A DNA stretch of 64,000 nt, from contig JBGURP010000033.1 in the NCBI GenBank assembly GCA_045132055.1, positions 325,610 to 389,609 of the forward strand. The letters are read 5' to 3'. Of the stretch, positions 27,925-36,581 are shown in pieces. The notes below the pieces were generated by a model. That model ran no database searches. It was not told the DNA's origin and saw only the letters and a program-made list of their open reading frames with translations. The DNA comes from F23-D06 sp045132055. Lineage in GTDB: Bacteria; Bacteroidota; Bacteroidia; Bacteroidales; WCHB1-69. A program made the position numbers and the translations under genes. Position 1 is the stretch's first letter, and every line of letters starts with the position of its first letter.

Positions 27925-30078
27925 TTATCGGACTATATCAAAATCCATTTGCTTTTTAATCAGGTCAACAGCTACCACTTTCACTTTGATGCTGTCGCCG
28001 AAGCGCAAAGAGTGTCCGTGGTGCAAGCCGACCAACGTATAGTTCTCTTCATCAATGTAATAGAAGTCGTCGTCAAAACTGCGCATGGGGATCATGCCTT
28101 CGCATTTCGACTCTTTCAACTCGGCATAGATGCCCCATTTGGAGATACCGGATACGGTGGCATCGAACACTTCGCCCACCTGGTCGGCCAGATATTCGGC
28201 CTGCTTGTACTTGATGGAGTCGCGCTCTGCCTGCGTGGCCTGCTGCTCCATCTGCGAACAATGCTTGCAGTATTCCTCGTACTGCTCCTGGTTGACGGAT
28301 TCCTTGTTGGCCAAATAGCGGTCGAGCAAGCGGTGCACCATCATGTCGGGATAGCGGCGGATGGGCGAGGTGAAGTGGGTGTAGTAGGGGAACGCGAGCC
28401 CGTAGTGGCCGATGTTGTCGGTGGAGTAGCAGGCGCGCGCCATCATGCGGATGGAGAGCTTGCTCAGCATGTCGTAGTCGGCTTTGCCCTTCTGGTCGGC
28501 CAACATTGCGTTCAGCGAGCTACTGAGCGACTTGGTCGAAGAGGTCTTCAATTCATATCCCAACTTTTTGACGAAGGTCTTGAACGTGTTCACCTTCTCG
28601 TCCAGCGGCTTGTCGTGGATTCGATAAACAAACACGTTGGGCGCTTTGCCGGCAACTTTCTTCTTGCCGATTTTTTCAGCCACGCGACGGTTGGCCAGCA
28701 GCATGAACTCCTCAATCAGCCAGTTGGCCTCTTTCTGCTCTTTCAAATAGACGCCGATAGGATGCCCCTCATCGTCCAATTTGAATTTCACCTCTTCGGT
28801 TTCAAAATTGATGGCGTTGTTGTCGAAGCGTTTCTTGCGCATGATCTGCGCCAGCGCGTGCAGTTTGAGCATAGCTTCAGACAAGTCGCCCTTGCCGGTT
28901 TCGATGATTTCCTGCGCCTCCTCGTAATTGAAGCGGCGGTCGGAGTTGATGACGGTGTGGCCAAACCACTCTTTGTGCACTTTTGCGGTGTCGTCCAGGT
29001 CGAAGACTGCGCTGTAGCACAGCTTGTCCTCGTGCGGGCGCAGGGAGCATAGGTTGTTGGAGAGTGCCTCCGGCAGCATGGGGATGGTGCGGTCAACGAG
29101 GTACACGGACGTGGCGCGGTCGTATGCCTCCGCGTCCAATGCGGTGCCCAGGCGGACGTAATGGGTGACGTCGGCGATGTGGATGCCGATGCGGTACATG
29201 CCGCTCTCCAGCACTTCGAAAGAGAGTGCGTCGTCAAAGTCCTTGGCATCTGCCGGGTCGATGGTGAAGGTGGTGACGTTGCGGAAATCGCGGCGCTTGC
29301 GGATTTCGCTTTCAGGAATCTCCTTCGGGATGTCGTTGGCCTCCTTTTCCACCTTGTCAGGGAACTTGAGCGGGAAGTCGTTCTCGGCGAGGATGGCCAT
29401 CATCTCCACGTTGTTGTCGCCGGGCTTGCCCAAAACGTGGGTCACCTCGCCCAGCGGACTGCGTGTCTTGGCGGGCCAGTCCACAATCACGACCACCACC
29501 TTGTCGCCGTTCTTGGCTTTGTTGAGAAGCCTGCCGGGGATGATGATATCGCGGCGGAAGTAGGCGTTGTCGGGGATGAAGTAGGCCACTCCTTTTCGGA
29601 TGGAGATGGTGCCGACAATTTGTTTTTTGCTCCGTTGCATCACTTCCACCACCTGGCCCTCGGGGCGTTTGCCTTTGCGGGCGGGGAAGACGACCACTTT
29701 CACAAGGTCGTTGTTGAGCGCGTTGCCCAGGTTGCCGTCGGCGATGAAGATGTCCTCTTCCAGCGACTCATCGCGTGTGTCGTTGGCCTCGCTCTGCGGG
29801 ATGACGAAGGCCATGCCACTGCGCTTCATCTCGATTCTGCCGATGACATAGTTGCGGCCGTTGTCCTTGCCTTTCAGCTGTTTGTAGTTGACACGGTACT
29901 TGCCGCGCCCGGCTTTGAGCAACAGTTTGGCCTCCACGAGGCGGTCGATTTGTTCTTTTACTTCTTCGCGGCCTTGCTTGTCGTAGATGCCGACTTTGGC
30001 CGCTATCTGTTTGTAGTTGAGTTTCTCGTTTTTGCCTTGAGTCAGCGACTCGAGGATTCTTTTGGATAAGTCTTTCAT
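27925..30078 (-). CDS. rnr: Ribonuclease R
   Basis: Processive 3'-5' exoribonuclease of 717 residues acting on structured RNA. An N-terminal winged-helix-like region (KQIAAKVGIYDKQGREEV) and cold-shock domains precede the RNB catalytic domain. The Mg-binding motif FTIDPADAKDFDDALS lies at about residue 275 and HFTSPIRRYPDMMVHRLLDR at about 570. A C-terminal S1 domain (GEVFDATVSGISKWGIYAEL) follows. The start codon is 6 nt after the apbE stop, so it is translated from the apbE transcript. Confidence 0.97.
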   Translation of the reverse strand: MKDLSKRILESLTQGKNEKLNYKQIAAKVGIYDKQGREEVKEQIDRLVEAKLLLKAGRGKYRVNYKQLKGKDNGRNYVIGRIEMKRSGMAFVIPQSEANDTRDESLEEDIFIADGNLGNALNNDLVKVVVFPARKGKRPEGQVVEVMQRSKKQIVGTISIRKGVAYFIPDNAYFRRDIIIPGRLLNKAKNGDKVVVVIVDWPAKTRSPLGEVTHVLGKPGDNNVEMMAILAENDFPLKFPDKVEKEANDIPKEIPESEIRKRRDFRNVTTFTIDPADAKDFDDALSFEVLESGMYRIGIHIADVTHYVRLGTALDAEAYDRATSVYLVDRTIPMLPEALSNNLCSLRPHEDKLCYSAVFDLDDTAKVHKEWFGHTVINSDRRFNYEEAQEIIETGKGDLSEAMLKLHALAQIMRKKRFDNNAINFETEEVKFKLDDEGHPIGVYLKEQKEANWLIEEFMLLANRRVAEKIGKKKVAGKAPNVFVYRIHDKPLDEKVNTFKTFVKKLGYELKTSSTKSLSSSLNAMLADQKGKADYDMLSKLSIRMMARACYSTDNIGHYGLAFPYYTHFTSPIRRYPDMMVHRLLDRYLANKESVNQEQYEEYCKHCSQMEQQATQAERDSIKYKQAEYLADQVGEVFDATVSGISKWGIYAELKESKCEGMIPMRSFDDDFYYIDEENYTLVGLHHGHSLRFGDSIKVKVVAVDLIKKQMDFDIVR

Positions 30079-30084
30079 AGCTAT

Positions 30085-31065
30085 TTAACGTTGAGACGCA
30101 CGGCCGTGCGTCTTTACAATATATTTACCATGGTCATCGCAGATGAACCATGCTTCGAGTTCAGGGTGCGCGTTGAGCACCTTTTGAGATTCTTCCATGC
30201 CGAGCACCATGAAGGCAGTGGCGTAAGCGTCGGCGGTCAGACAGTCGGGGGCAATGACGGTGACGCTGAGCAGGTTGGTCTGTTCGGGTTTGCCGGTCAC
30301 GGGGTCCAGGATGTGGGTGTAACGCACGCCATCTTGTTCGAAGTAATTGCGGTAGTTCCCGGACGTGGCCACGGCGCGGTCCCGTAACGTGAAGCTTTCC
30401 ATGCTTTCCGTTGCCCCGTCAGCGGTGGTGGTGGGCACTTGGATGCCGACCTTCCAGTCTTGGCCGTTTTTTTGCCCCAGCGCGACGATTTCCCCGCCAA
30501 TCTCCACAATGCAGTCGGCATAGCCCTGCTTTTTCAGGAACTGGGCCACCTGATCCACGGCGTAACCCTTGGCGATGGCGTTGAAGTTGAGTTGAACGCG
30601 CGGATCGGCTTTCACAATGCGTCCGTCCTGTATGCTGACCAATTGGCTGCCGACAAATTGCTTCACGGAGTCAATTTGATTTTGTGGCACAATCTGTTTC
30701 TGGTTTTTGCGGCCGAACCCCCACAGCTCAATGAGTGGCTGGCAGGTACAGTCGAAAGCGCCGTTCGTTTGCTCGGAGATAGCCAAAGATGCTTGCAGCA
30801 CGTGCATGAAATTGGCTCCGGGCTCGAGGCTGTCGCCGTTGTTGAGGCGCGAGATGACGGAGGCGGTGTCAAAGATGGAGAAGGTGTTGTTGATTTCTTT
30901 CAACACGGAGTCCACCTGCCGTGGTAGCTTTTCTGATCGATCGCCCATATAGGTGATGTGATAGACGGTGCCGAAGGCGGTGCCTTCAATGTGCTGTTCG
31001 GGCTGCTTGCCGCAGGCTGCGAGCAGAATGGAAATCAGGATAATGGGGAGTAATTTTCTCATCAT
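30085..31065 (-). CDS. apbE: FAD:protein FMN transferase ApbE (lipoprotein)
   Basis: Attaches FMN covalently to Thr of target flavoproteins such as Nqr/Rnf subunits, on the outer side of the inner membrane. The 326 residues begin with a lipoprotein signal (ISILLAACGKQ, Cys at about 19). ApbE motifs: AFGTVYHITY, the FAD-binding NFNAIAKGYAVDQVA (about 160), IVEIGGEIVALG, and DRAVATSGNYRNYFE with HILDPVTGKP (about 250). An alternative ATG lies 3 nt downstream. The last residues (THGRASQR) are encoded by a palindromic repeat (30094-30113), so the C-terminus has been replaced or extended. Confidence 0.95.
   Translation of the reverse strand: MMRKLLPIILISILLAACGKQPEQHIEGTAFGTVYHITYMGDRSEKLPRQVDSVLKEINNTFSIFDTASVISRLNNGDSLEPGANFMHVLQASLAISEQTNGAFDCTCQPLIELWGFGRKNQKQIVPQNQIDSVKQFVGSQLVSIQDGRIVKADPRVQLNFNAIAKGYAVDQVAQFLKKQGYADCIVEIGGEIVALGQKNGQDWKVGIQVPTTTADGATESMESFTLRDRAVATSGNYRNYFEQDGVRYTHILDPVTGKPEQTNLLSVTVIAPDCLTADAYATAFMVLGMEESQKVLNAHPELEAWFICDDHGKYIVKTHGRASQR
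30094..30113. repeat. Perfect 20-bp palindrome forming apbE 3' end
   Basis: AGACGCACGGCCGTGCGTCT shares its core with 4634-4653 and its GAGACGC arms with 16871-17015. It supplies the last apbE codons and sits directly before rnr. Confidence 0.8.
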
Positions 31066-31079
31066 GTTTAAATTGGCTG

Positions 31080-31087
31080 CAAAAATA
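31080..31087 (-). promoter_or_regulatory. -7 promoter element of apbE-rnr
   Basis: TATTTTTG on the minus strand, 14 nt before the apbE start. Confidence 0.65.
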
Positions 31088-31119
31088 ATAAAAACATGGG
31101 TGTTTCGTTATTTTTTGAC

Positions 31120-31127
31120 TATTTTTG
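31120..31127 (+). promoter_or_regulatory. -7 promoter element of mpl
   Basis: TATTTTTG, 22 nt before ATG 31150. It rules out an ATG at 31096. Confidence 0.65.
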
Positions 31128-31149
31128 CCGACTCAAAACCAAACCACCT

Positions 31150-32514
31150 ATGAAAGTACACTTTATCGCCATTGGCGGTAGCGCCATGCACAATTTGGCC
31201 ATTGCCTTGAAGCTGAAAGGCTACGAGGTTACTGGCTCCGACGACGAGATTTTTGAACCCGCGAAAGGACGTCTTGCAAAATATGGCATTCTGCCAGAGT
31301 CCATTGGCTGGCATCCAGAGCGTATTACGCCCGAATTGGATGCTATCATTTTGGGCATGCACGCCCGCATCGACAATCCGGAACTGGTCAAAGCCAAGGA
31401 ACTTGGACTGAAAATATATTCGTATCCTGAATATTTGTACGAGCAGAGCAAGGACAAGACCCGCATTGTGGTGGGAGGCAGCCACGGCAAGACCACGATT
31501 ACGTCCATGATTATTCATGTGCTCCAGCAGAACGGCATCGACTGCGACTACATGGTGGGGGCACAGCTGGATGGCTTTGAAGTGATGGTGAAGCTGTCCG
31601 AAGAGGCCAAAATCATGGTCATCGAGGGGGATGAGTACCTGACCTCACCCATCGACCGTCGGCCCAAGTTCCATGTGTATCAGCCCACCATCGGCATCGT
31701 GAGCGGCATCGCGTGGGATCATGTCAATGTGTTCCCGACATTTGACATATACGTGAAACAGTTCGAAATTTTCGCCAACATGATTCCCGCTGACGGTGAA
31801 TTCATTTATTGTGAGGATGACCCTGAACTGCCTGCACTCAGCGAGAAGATTACGAATACGAAGAAACAGCCGTATGGTGTTCATCCATACCATATTACAA
31901 ATGGAATCACCTATTTAGAGACGCCATACGGAGAGTATCCGCTAAAGATATTCGGTCGTCATAACCTCACCAACCTCAATGCGGCGCGCTATGCGTGCGC
32001 GGCAGTTGGAGTAGGAGAGAAGGCGTTCTATGAGGCTATTTCCACTTTCAAAGGTGCTTCCAAGCGTCTGGAATTGGTGGCCAAAAGCGATAATTGTGCG
32101 GTCTATAAGGATTTTGCCCACTCTCCTTCCAAACTCAAAGCGACCATTGCGGCTGTGCGTGAGCAGTTCCCTGACAGAAAATTGGTGGCCTGCATGGAGT
32201 TGCATACCTTCAGTAGCCTTTCGGAGGGCTTCTTGGCGCAGTACAAAGGCGCGATGGATTCCGCCGATACGGCCATTGTCTATTACTCTCCTGAGGCCAT
32301 TGAATTGAAAAAATTACCGCCCATATCTCCCGAAATGATTTTCAATGCCTTTGGACGGAAGGATCTTTTGGTGTTCCACGATTCGGTTATATTAAAAGAT
32401 AAGTTATTGAGTATCAATTCTGAAAATGCTGTTTTCCTGATGATGTCATCCGGGGATTTTAACGGAATTGACGTTGCCGAACTGGGAGAAAAAATTATAT
32501 CTTTGCGCGCTTAA
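31150..32514 (+). CDS. mpl: UDP-MurNAc:L-Ala-gamma-D-Glu-meso-DAP ligase
   Basis: Mur-ligase that attaches recycled murein tripeptide to UDP-MurNAc. The 454 residues start MKVHFIAIGGSAMHNLAIAL with the dinucleotide-like loop GIGGS-type. The ATP-binding P-loop is VGGSHGKTTITSM (about 113), then VIEGDEYLTSP (about 160), GRHNLTNLNAA (about 275) and DFAHSPSKLKA (about 322). The frame extends 18 codons upstream, but that part contains the promoter. Together with the DAP dehydrogenase gene it reflects a DAP-containing wall and its recycling. Confidence 0.95.
   Translation: MKVHFIAIGGSAMHNLAIALKLKGYEVTGSDDEIFEPAKGRLAKYGILPESIGWHPERITPELDAIILGMHARIDNPELVKAKELGLKIYSYPEYLYEQSKDKTRIVVGGSHGKTTITSMIIHVLQQNGIDCDYMVGAQLDGFEVMVKLSEEAKIMVIEGDEYLTSPIDRRPKFHVYQPTIGIVSGIAWDHVNVFPTFDIYVKQFEIFANMIPADGEFIYCEDDPELPALSEKITNTKKQPYGVHPYHITNGITYLETPYGEYPLKIFGRHNLTNLNAARYACAAVGVGEKAFYEAISTFKGASKRLELVAKSDNCAVYKDFAHSPSKLKATIAAVREQFPDRKLVACMELHTFSSLSEGFLAQYKGAMDSADTAIVYYSPEAIELKKLPPISPEMIFNAFGRKDLLVFHDSVILKDKLLSINSENAVFLMMSSGDFNGIDVAELGEKIISLRA
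32498..32505 (+). promoter_or_regulatory. -7 promoter element inside mpl 3' end
   Basis: TATCTTTG within the last codons of mpl, 38 nt before the DUF1573 gene. Confidence 0.55.
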
Positions 32515-32543
32515 ATTTAAAACACTATAAAAACACATAAAAA

Positions 32544-33641
32544 ATGAAAAAATTAGGTTTATCATTGTTGATGTCAGTGCTTTGCGTATGCGCATTTGCA
32601 CAACCGAAGATTCAGTTTGACAATACCACCCATGATTTCGGAAGAATCAGAGAAGAGGGCGGCAAGGTTACCGGCAGATTTGAATTCACCAATGTAGGTG
32701 ATAGTGATTTGGTTTTGACCAATGTGCGTCCTGGTTGCGGTTGTACTGCTGCCAATTATTCACATGACCCTGTCGCTCCCGGTCAGAGAGGTTATATTGA
32801 AGCTACATACAACCCATACAATCGTCCCGGTGCGTTCAATAAGAACATCCGTGTGACGACGAACGAACCTCAGTTCCGTGGCGAGAAACCTGCTTCTCCG
32901 CACATGATTTTCATCAAGGGTGAAGTGATTAAACGCCCGCCCACAGTTTTTGAAATGGCTGGTTACAAGAACGGCAACGGTATGTCCCGTATCAAAGAAA
33001 ACAGTGTTACACACAACTTGCTGAATACAGAATCCGTGAAAGATACATTCATGATTCACAACTTCTGGGATAAGCCTGTTACCTACGAATTGGATTTGAG
33101 AGATGGTTACGTCACAGAGGAGTACCGTTCGTTTGGCAAATCCATTCTGCCTGGCCAGGAAGGTATCTTGGTGCTGAAGTATGACGCTTCCAAGAGAAAT
33201 GCATTCGGTCAGTTGAAAGATCAGATTCAGATCAATACTAATGACTCTATCGAAGCTAAGAAGTTCATCTATTTTTCTGTGAACATCAAAGAAGATTTCT
33301 CAAAGTTGACCAAGAAACAACTGAAGAATATTCCTGTTGCTGTTTTCAGTACTACGGAGTGTGATTTTGGTCAAGTGCAGAAGAATGGCCAGCAGAAGAG
33401 TACGGTCGTTGTGTCCAACAAGGGCAAAGATCCTTTGATTATCCGTTCTTTGCAATCCAGTAATGGTATGTTCAAGGTCGTTGCTGACAAGATGGTGATT
33501 CCAGGAGGTGACAAGGCTGAAGTTACGGTTACTTTCAAGGCCAATTCCCGTGCCAATGCACAGAAGGCTACCCTTGAAATCATCACCAACGATCCTTCCA
33601 ATCCAGTACAGGTGGTTAATTTGAAAGCTCAGGTCTTGTAA
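32544..33641 (+). CDS. Secreted DUF1573 domain protein (two Ig-like repeats)
   Basis: A 365-residue exported protein. The signal peptide ends at about residue 19 (CAFAQ). The first DUF1573 domain (about 21-130) has the hallmarks FDNTTHDFGRI, FEFTNVGDSDLVLTNVRPGC and CGCTAANYSHDPVAPGQRG. A related domain (about 265-365: TECDFGQVQKNGQ, VSNKGKDPLIIRSLQ) lacks the Cys pair. These ASH/HYDIN-like folds are common in Bacteroidota; no specific role is known. It has its own promoter in mpl and a strong terminator. Confidence 0.92.
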   Translation: MKKLGLSLLMSVLCVCAFAQPKIQFDNTTHDFGRIREEGGKVTGRFEFTNVGDSDLVLTNVRPGCGCTAANYSHDPVAPGQRGYIEATYNPYNRPGAFNKNIRVTTNEPQFRGEKPASPHMIFIKGEVIKRPPTVFEMAGYKNGNGMSRIKENSVTHNLLNTESVKDTFMIHNFWDKPVTYELDLRDGYVTEEYRSFGKSILPGQEGILVLKYDASKRNAFGQLKDQIQINTNDSIEAKKFIYFSVNIKEDFSKLTKKQLKNIPVAVFSTTECDFGQVQKNGQQKSTVVVSNKGKDPLIIRSLQSSNGMFKVVADKMVIPGGDKAEVTVTFKANSRANAQKATLEIITNDPSNPVQVVNLKAQVL

Positions 33642-33674
33642 TCCGTCGGTCTTTAGCGCCGCAAAATATCAAAT

Positions 33675-33718
33675 AAACACTCCTCTTATCCTATACATGA
33701 TGAGAGGAGTGTTTTTTA
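33675..33718. terminator. Intrinsic terminator after DUF1573 gene
   Basis: AACACTCCTCT pairs with AGAGGAGTGTT around a 16-nt loop and is followed by TTTTTATT. It is convergent with ccsBA and may act both ways. Confidence 0.88.
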
Positions 33719-33739
33719 TTGCTCAAGATGCAATTATTC

Positions 33740-35824
33740 TCATGCATAGCTGTGCATGCCACCTAACAGAAAATTGACTCCGAAATAGGTGATCACCACG
33801 CTCAGGAAGGCAAGAATGCAGTATATGTGGAAAAACATGGGCTTGCGGAACGATTCCCAGACAGACACGTGCAGCGGTGCGGCGTATATCAACAGCGTGA
33901 TGAGTGCCCAAACCTCTTTCGGGTCCCAAGACCAATAATTGCCCCATGAAATGTTGGCCCACACGGCTCCTATGACAATGCCGGCCATGAGCAGTGTTAC
34001 TGCCGGATAAAGCATGATCATGCTTATGTTTTGCAAGCGTTCTAGGTAGGCGATGTTGTTGGGTTGGGAAAGCCGAACCAGCACCGCGCTGATGCCGTTC
34101 AACATGATGAAGAACAGCAAGGCGTAGGCCATCATGATGACGGTGACGTGCAGGCTCAGCAGTGGAGACAAGAGTACCGGCATCAGATGGGTGATGGGCG
34201 GGTTGGCGCCGAAGATCATCTGCACCAACAGTACAAAACCGGTCATCAGCAGGCCAGCCGGAAGGGCCATTTCATATCTCTTGGTCATAATCAGCGTTAT
34301 GATGCAGATGCTCAAGGCCAGCAGATTCATGGAGTCGAATCGTCCGGCCATGGGGATATGTTCGCCCGCAATCCAGCGCAAAATGAACAACAGCGCCAGG
34401 TAGGTGCACAACAGCGTCATCCATAGCGTGGCCGCTATACGGACGGGTTTGAACAGTTTACGGCCTCTCCCGACGCAATACAGGGCCAGCGCGAAGCATA
34501 TCAAACCCAAGGTGATGTTGGCAATGGCCAGCCATCGGCCCACGGTAAGCTTGTTGTAGAACCGCTCGGCGCGGTACTGTACTTCAGGCTGCACGTGGCC
34601 AAGGGCATATTTCTCTTGGTAAATCTTTGTTTTGTCAAAAAGCTCGTTCAAAGCATCAAAGTCACCCTTCGCCACATGTTCCTGGCATAGAAGAAATTGT
34701 TTGCGAATAAACAGGGATTCGTTGTCTGGAATATAGGCCGGCAGCGAGTCGTTCTGTGCGTACCAGGTGATGTTTTGCAGGCTGTCGGAGTGGGGAAACA
34801 TCTTCAAAAATTGGCCGCTGTGCAGCATATTGACGAGCTGAAGTTTTTCTTCATCATTTTTGATTACGTCTGCCATTTTCGTCTTCCATTCTTGGGGATA
34901 GAATAGCCAGCCGCTGAACACCTGCTCTGGGGTGAGGCCTTGATAGCGGGCTTTGCCGCACATCTTGGTGGTGAAATCCTTGGCCAGCGTCTGCATCGGG
35001 CATACGCGGCCTTTGTACATTACGTACATTTGTCCCATCTTGTCGGCGCTTTCTTTGGGCAGCGTGTGTGGCTTGTTGGCAGCCTGCATGGGCATGGCGC
35101 AGCCGATTGCCATGAAGGCGAGCAGCAGAACCACTTTGGAAGAAGTCTTTTGCAGTAGGCGGCGGAACTGACAGTTGGGGGCGAGAAACAGTCCTGATAG
35201 GGAGATAAACAGCAGAATGTAGCCAGCGTAGGTGAATCCGACGCCCCAAGGGTCGTGGGCCACCGCAAGCACAGAATTGCCCTGCTCGTCGTAATCATCC
35301 TGGTAAAAACGGTAGTGCCGGTGCTTCAGGATGTGGTTCATGGAGATTTTGGCATCCGTGGTACTCTCTTTGTCGGTGATTTGGAGATAGCTCACAAAGT
35401 CCATGGGGGCGTGCGTACCAGGGTAGGTTTGTATCTCTAAATGATCAAGAGTGAGCGCGAAGGGTAGGGGAACCTCTCGTTTTTCCCCATGTTTGTCGAT
35501 GGTGAACTGGTTGTTGGCCACGCCAGGCTGCAGGGTCATCACGCCGTGCTTGCCGGTGAGCATGGTCAGCAGCGCGCCGAGCAGAATCAGCAGCACCGAG
35601 ATGTGCAGCACGCAGGCGGCTGGTCGTTTCCAGGATTCCCGCCGGAGCAACATTACCACTATACATAGGGCAGTCAAGGCCCACAGGACCACGAACCACC
35701 AGGAGTTGTAAACATGTTCGACGGCGTATTCGGGGCCGTGAAATCGTTCAAGGACGGTGCCAGAGGCCATGGCGGCAATCAGGGCAATGATCAGGACGGA
35801 GAGAAAATGTCGGGCGTGTTTCAT
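33740..35824 (-). CDS. Cytochrome c biogenesis fusion protein CcsBA
   Basis: System II heme transporter and cytochrome c synthetase, fusing ResB/CcsB-like and CcsA-like parts in 694 residues. The N-terminal part has helices at about 7-25, 45-62 and 70-88, then a periplasmic stretch with a TDKESTTDAKISMNHIL segment. The C-terminal CcsA half has about eight helices and the heme-handling motif WGNYWSWDPKEVWALIT at about residue 625, with His residues nearby (TAVHS-type positions not verified). ATG 35824 is chosen (MKHARHFLSVLIIALIA). It sits inside a remnant of another gene, whose promoter at 36010-36017 is the only box found upstream. Confidence 0.93.
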   Translation of the reverse strand: MKHARHFLSVLIIALIAAMASGTVLERFHGPEYAVEHVYNSWWFVVLWALTALCIVVMLLRRESWKRPAACVLHISVLLILLGALLTMLTGKHGVMTLQPGVANNQFTIDKHGEKREVPLPFALTLDHLEIQTYPGTHAPMDFVSYLQITDKESTTDAKISMNHILKHRHYRFYQDDYDEQGNSVLAVAHDPWGVGFTYAGYILLFISLSGLFLAPNCQFRRLLQKTSSKVVLLLAFMAIGCAMPMQAANKPHTLPKESADKMGQMYVMYKGRVCPMQTLAKDFTTKMCGKARYQGLTPEQVFSGWLFYPQEWKTKMADVIKNDEEKLQLVNMLHSGQFLKMFPHSDSLQNITWYAQNDSLPAYIPDNESLFIRKQFLLCQEHVAKGDFDALNELFDKTKIYQEKYALGHVQPEVQYRAERFYNKLTVGRWLAIANITLGLICFALALYCVGRGRKLFKPVRIAATLWMTLLCTYLALLFILRWIAGEHIPMAGRFDSMNLLALSICIITLIMTKRYEMALPAGLLMTGFVLLVQMIFGANPPITHLMPVLLSPLLSLHVTVIMMAYALLFFIMLNGISAVLVRLSQPNNIAYLERLQNISMIMLYPAVTLLMAGIVIGAVWANISWGNYWSWDPKEVWALITLLIYAAPLHVSVWESFRKPMFFHIYCILAFLSVVITYFGVNFLLGGMHSYA

Positions 35825-35990
35825 TGTCTGTGGATTGTTTGGGTACAGTATTCGCCACAATCTGTGGCAGGTTGTTGACTTCGGTGTAGCTGTTCCCGAT
35901 GAACAAGACCCGTTTGGAATCTTGGGCAAAAACGTTTCCAGCTAAGAGAAACAGGGCTATGATGACGGTAAATATGGGAATTTGACGCAA
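35822..35990 (-). pseudogene. 5' remnant of secreted SGNH-hydrolase-like gene
   Basis: From a TTG at 35990 the frame encodes a signal peptide (IFTVIIALFLLAGNVFAQ) and then KRVLFIGNSYTEVNNLPQIV. This is the block I N-terminus, with its catalytic-type Ser, of SGNH/GDSL hydrolases. Homology stops after about 55 residues exactly where ccsBA begins; the frame then runs out of phase inside ccsBA to 35748. The rest of the hydrolase (blocks III and V) is absent. The simplest reading is a deletion that joined the hydrolase promoter and 5' end to ccsBA. Confidence 0.7.
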
Positions 35991-36009
35991 AAATTTTATT
36001 ATTTGTCTG

Positions 36010-36017
36010 CAAAGATA
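36010..36017 (-). promoter_or_regulatory. -7 promoter element of hydrolase remnant/ccsBA
   Basis: TATCTTTG on the minus strand, 20 nt before the remnant's TTG and 185 nt before the ccsBA ATG. Confidence 0.6.
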
Positions 36018-36117
36018 GTAAAAATGCGGAAGATATTGCACTTCGGCGCATGCGACACCTACGCCGCGAGGGCCATACGTTATATCGCCACGCCCCATAC
36101 CGCTTCAGCTCCGCTTG

Positions 36118-36467
36118 CTAATTATTACCAACCACGGGTATGCCAAGCTGTTTGCATATTTTCTTGGCCAAGATGTCATCTATTTCGTTGTGCATGGGAA
36201 AGATCGTTTTTGCACCTGTTTCCGTGTTTGGGAATTGAGCATGACTTCCCTTCTGCCTACCTGTCGGCAGGCAATTATGCGTCCGCATCTCCTTCCGCAT
36301 TTGTAGCATTTTTTCTTTCAGTTCCGCTATCTCATCGTTGTTTTCGCGCTTAACCGAATGCTTGAATTTGAACATGGCGAGGTCCGGTCCGCGACATCGG
36401 AATCCAGAATCACCTGCTGGTTCCGGAGGGTGATTATCTTGTTTTCAACTTCAATAATGTTTGTCAT
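36118..36467 (-). pseudogene. Frameshifted ORF6N-like fragment
   Basis: ATG 36467 begins MTNIIEVENKIITLRNQQVI and LDSDVAD, the start of ORF6N-domain (KilA-N related, phage-type) DNA-binding proteins. The homology ends after 27 codons. A shifted frame then continues as a charged helix (NNDEIAELKEKMLQMRKEM), and a TGCCT...AGGCA palindrome at 36254-36273 interrupts it. The final part (EIDDILAKKICKQLGIPVV) has no match I recognise. About 90 bp between this and the hydrolase remnant holds nothing I can identify. Confidence 0.6.
36254..36273. repeat. Imperfect palindrome TGCCTACCTGTCGGCAGGCA
   Basis: A 20-bp near-palindrome inside the ORF6N remnant. The antisense reading gives CLPTGRQ. It resembles short mobile palindromes that interrupt genes in Bacteroidota. 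Confidence 0.6.
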
Positions 36468-36537
36468 GATGAAAAATATTTGTGGGGTTAATAACGTGGT
36501 AATGTTCTTTAAGTACCGGCGAATAAGTGAATGCAAG

Positions 36538-36568
36538 AAACAGTAGGCAGTATTCCAGCCTACTGTTT
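36538..36568. terminator. Hairpin after Cys-rich lipoprotein gene
   Basis: Perfect 11-bp stem AAACAGTAGGC/GCCTACTGTTT with a 9-nt loop, 14 bp past the stop codon. The T-tract on the minus strand is weak, so termination efficiency is uncertain. Confidence 0.55.
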
Positions 36569-36581
36569 CGACGGTTTCGGG

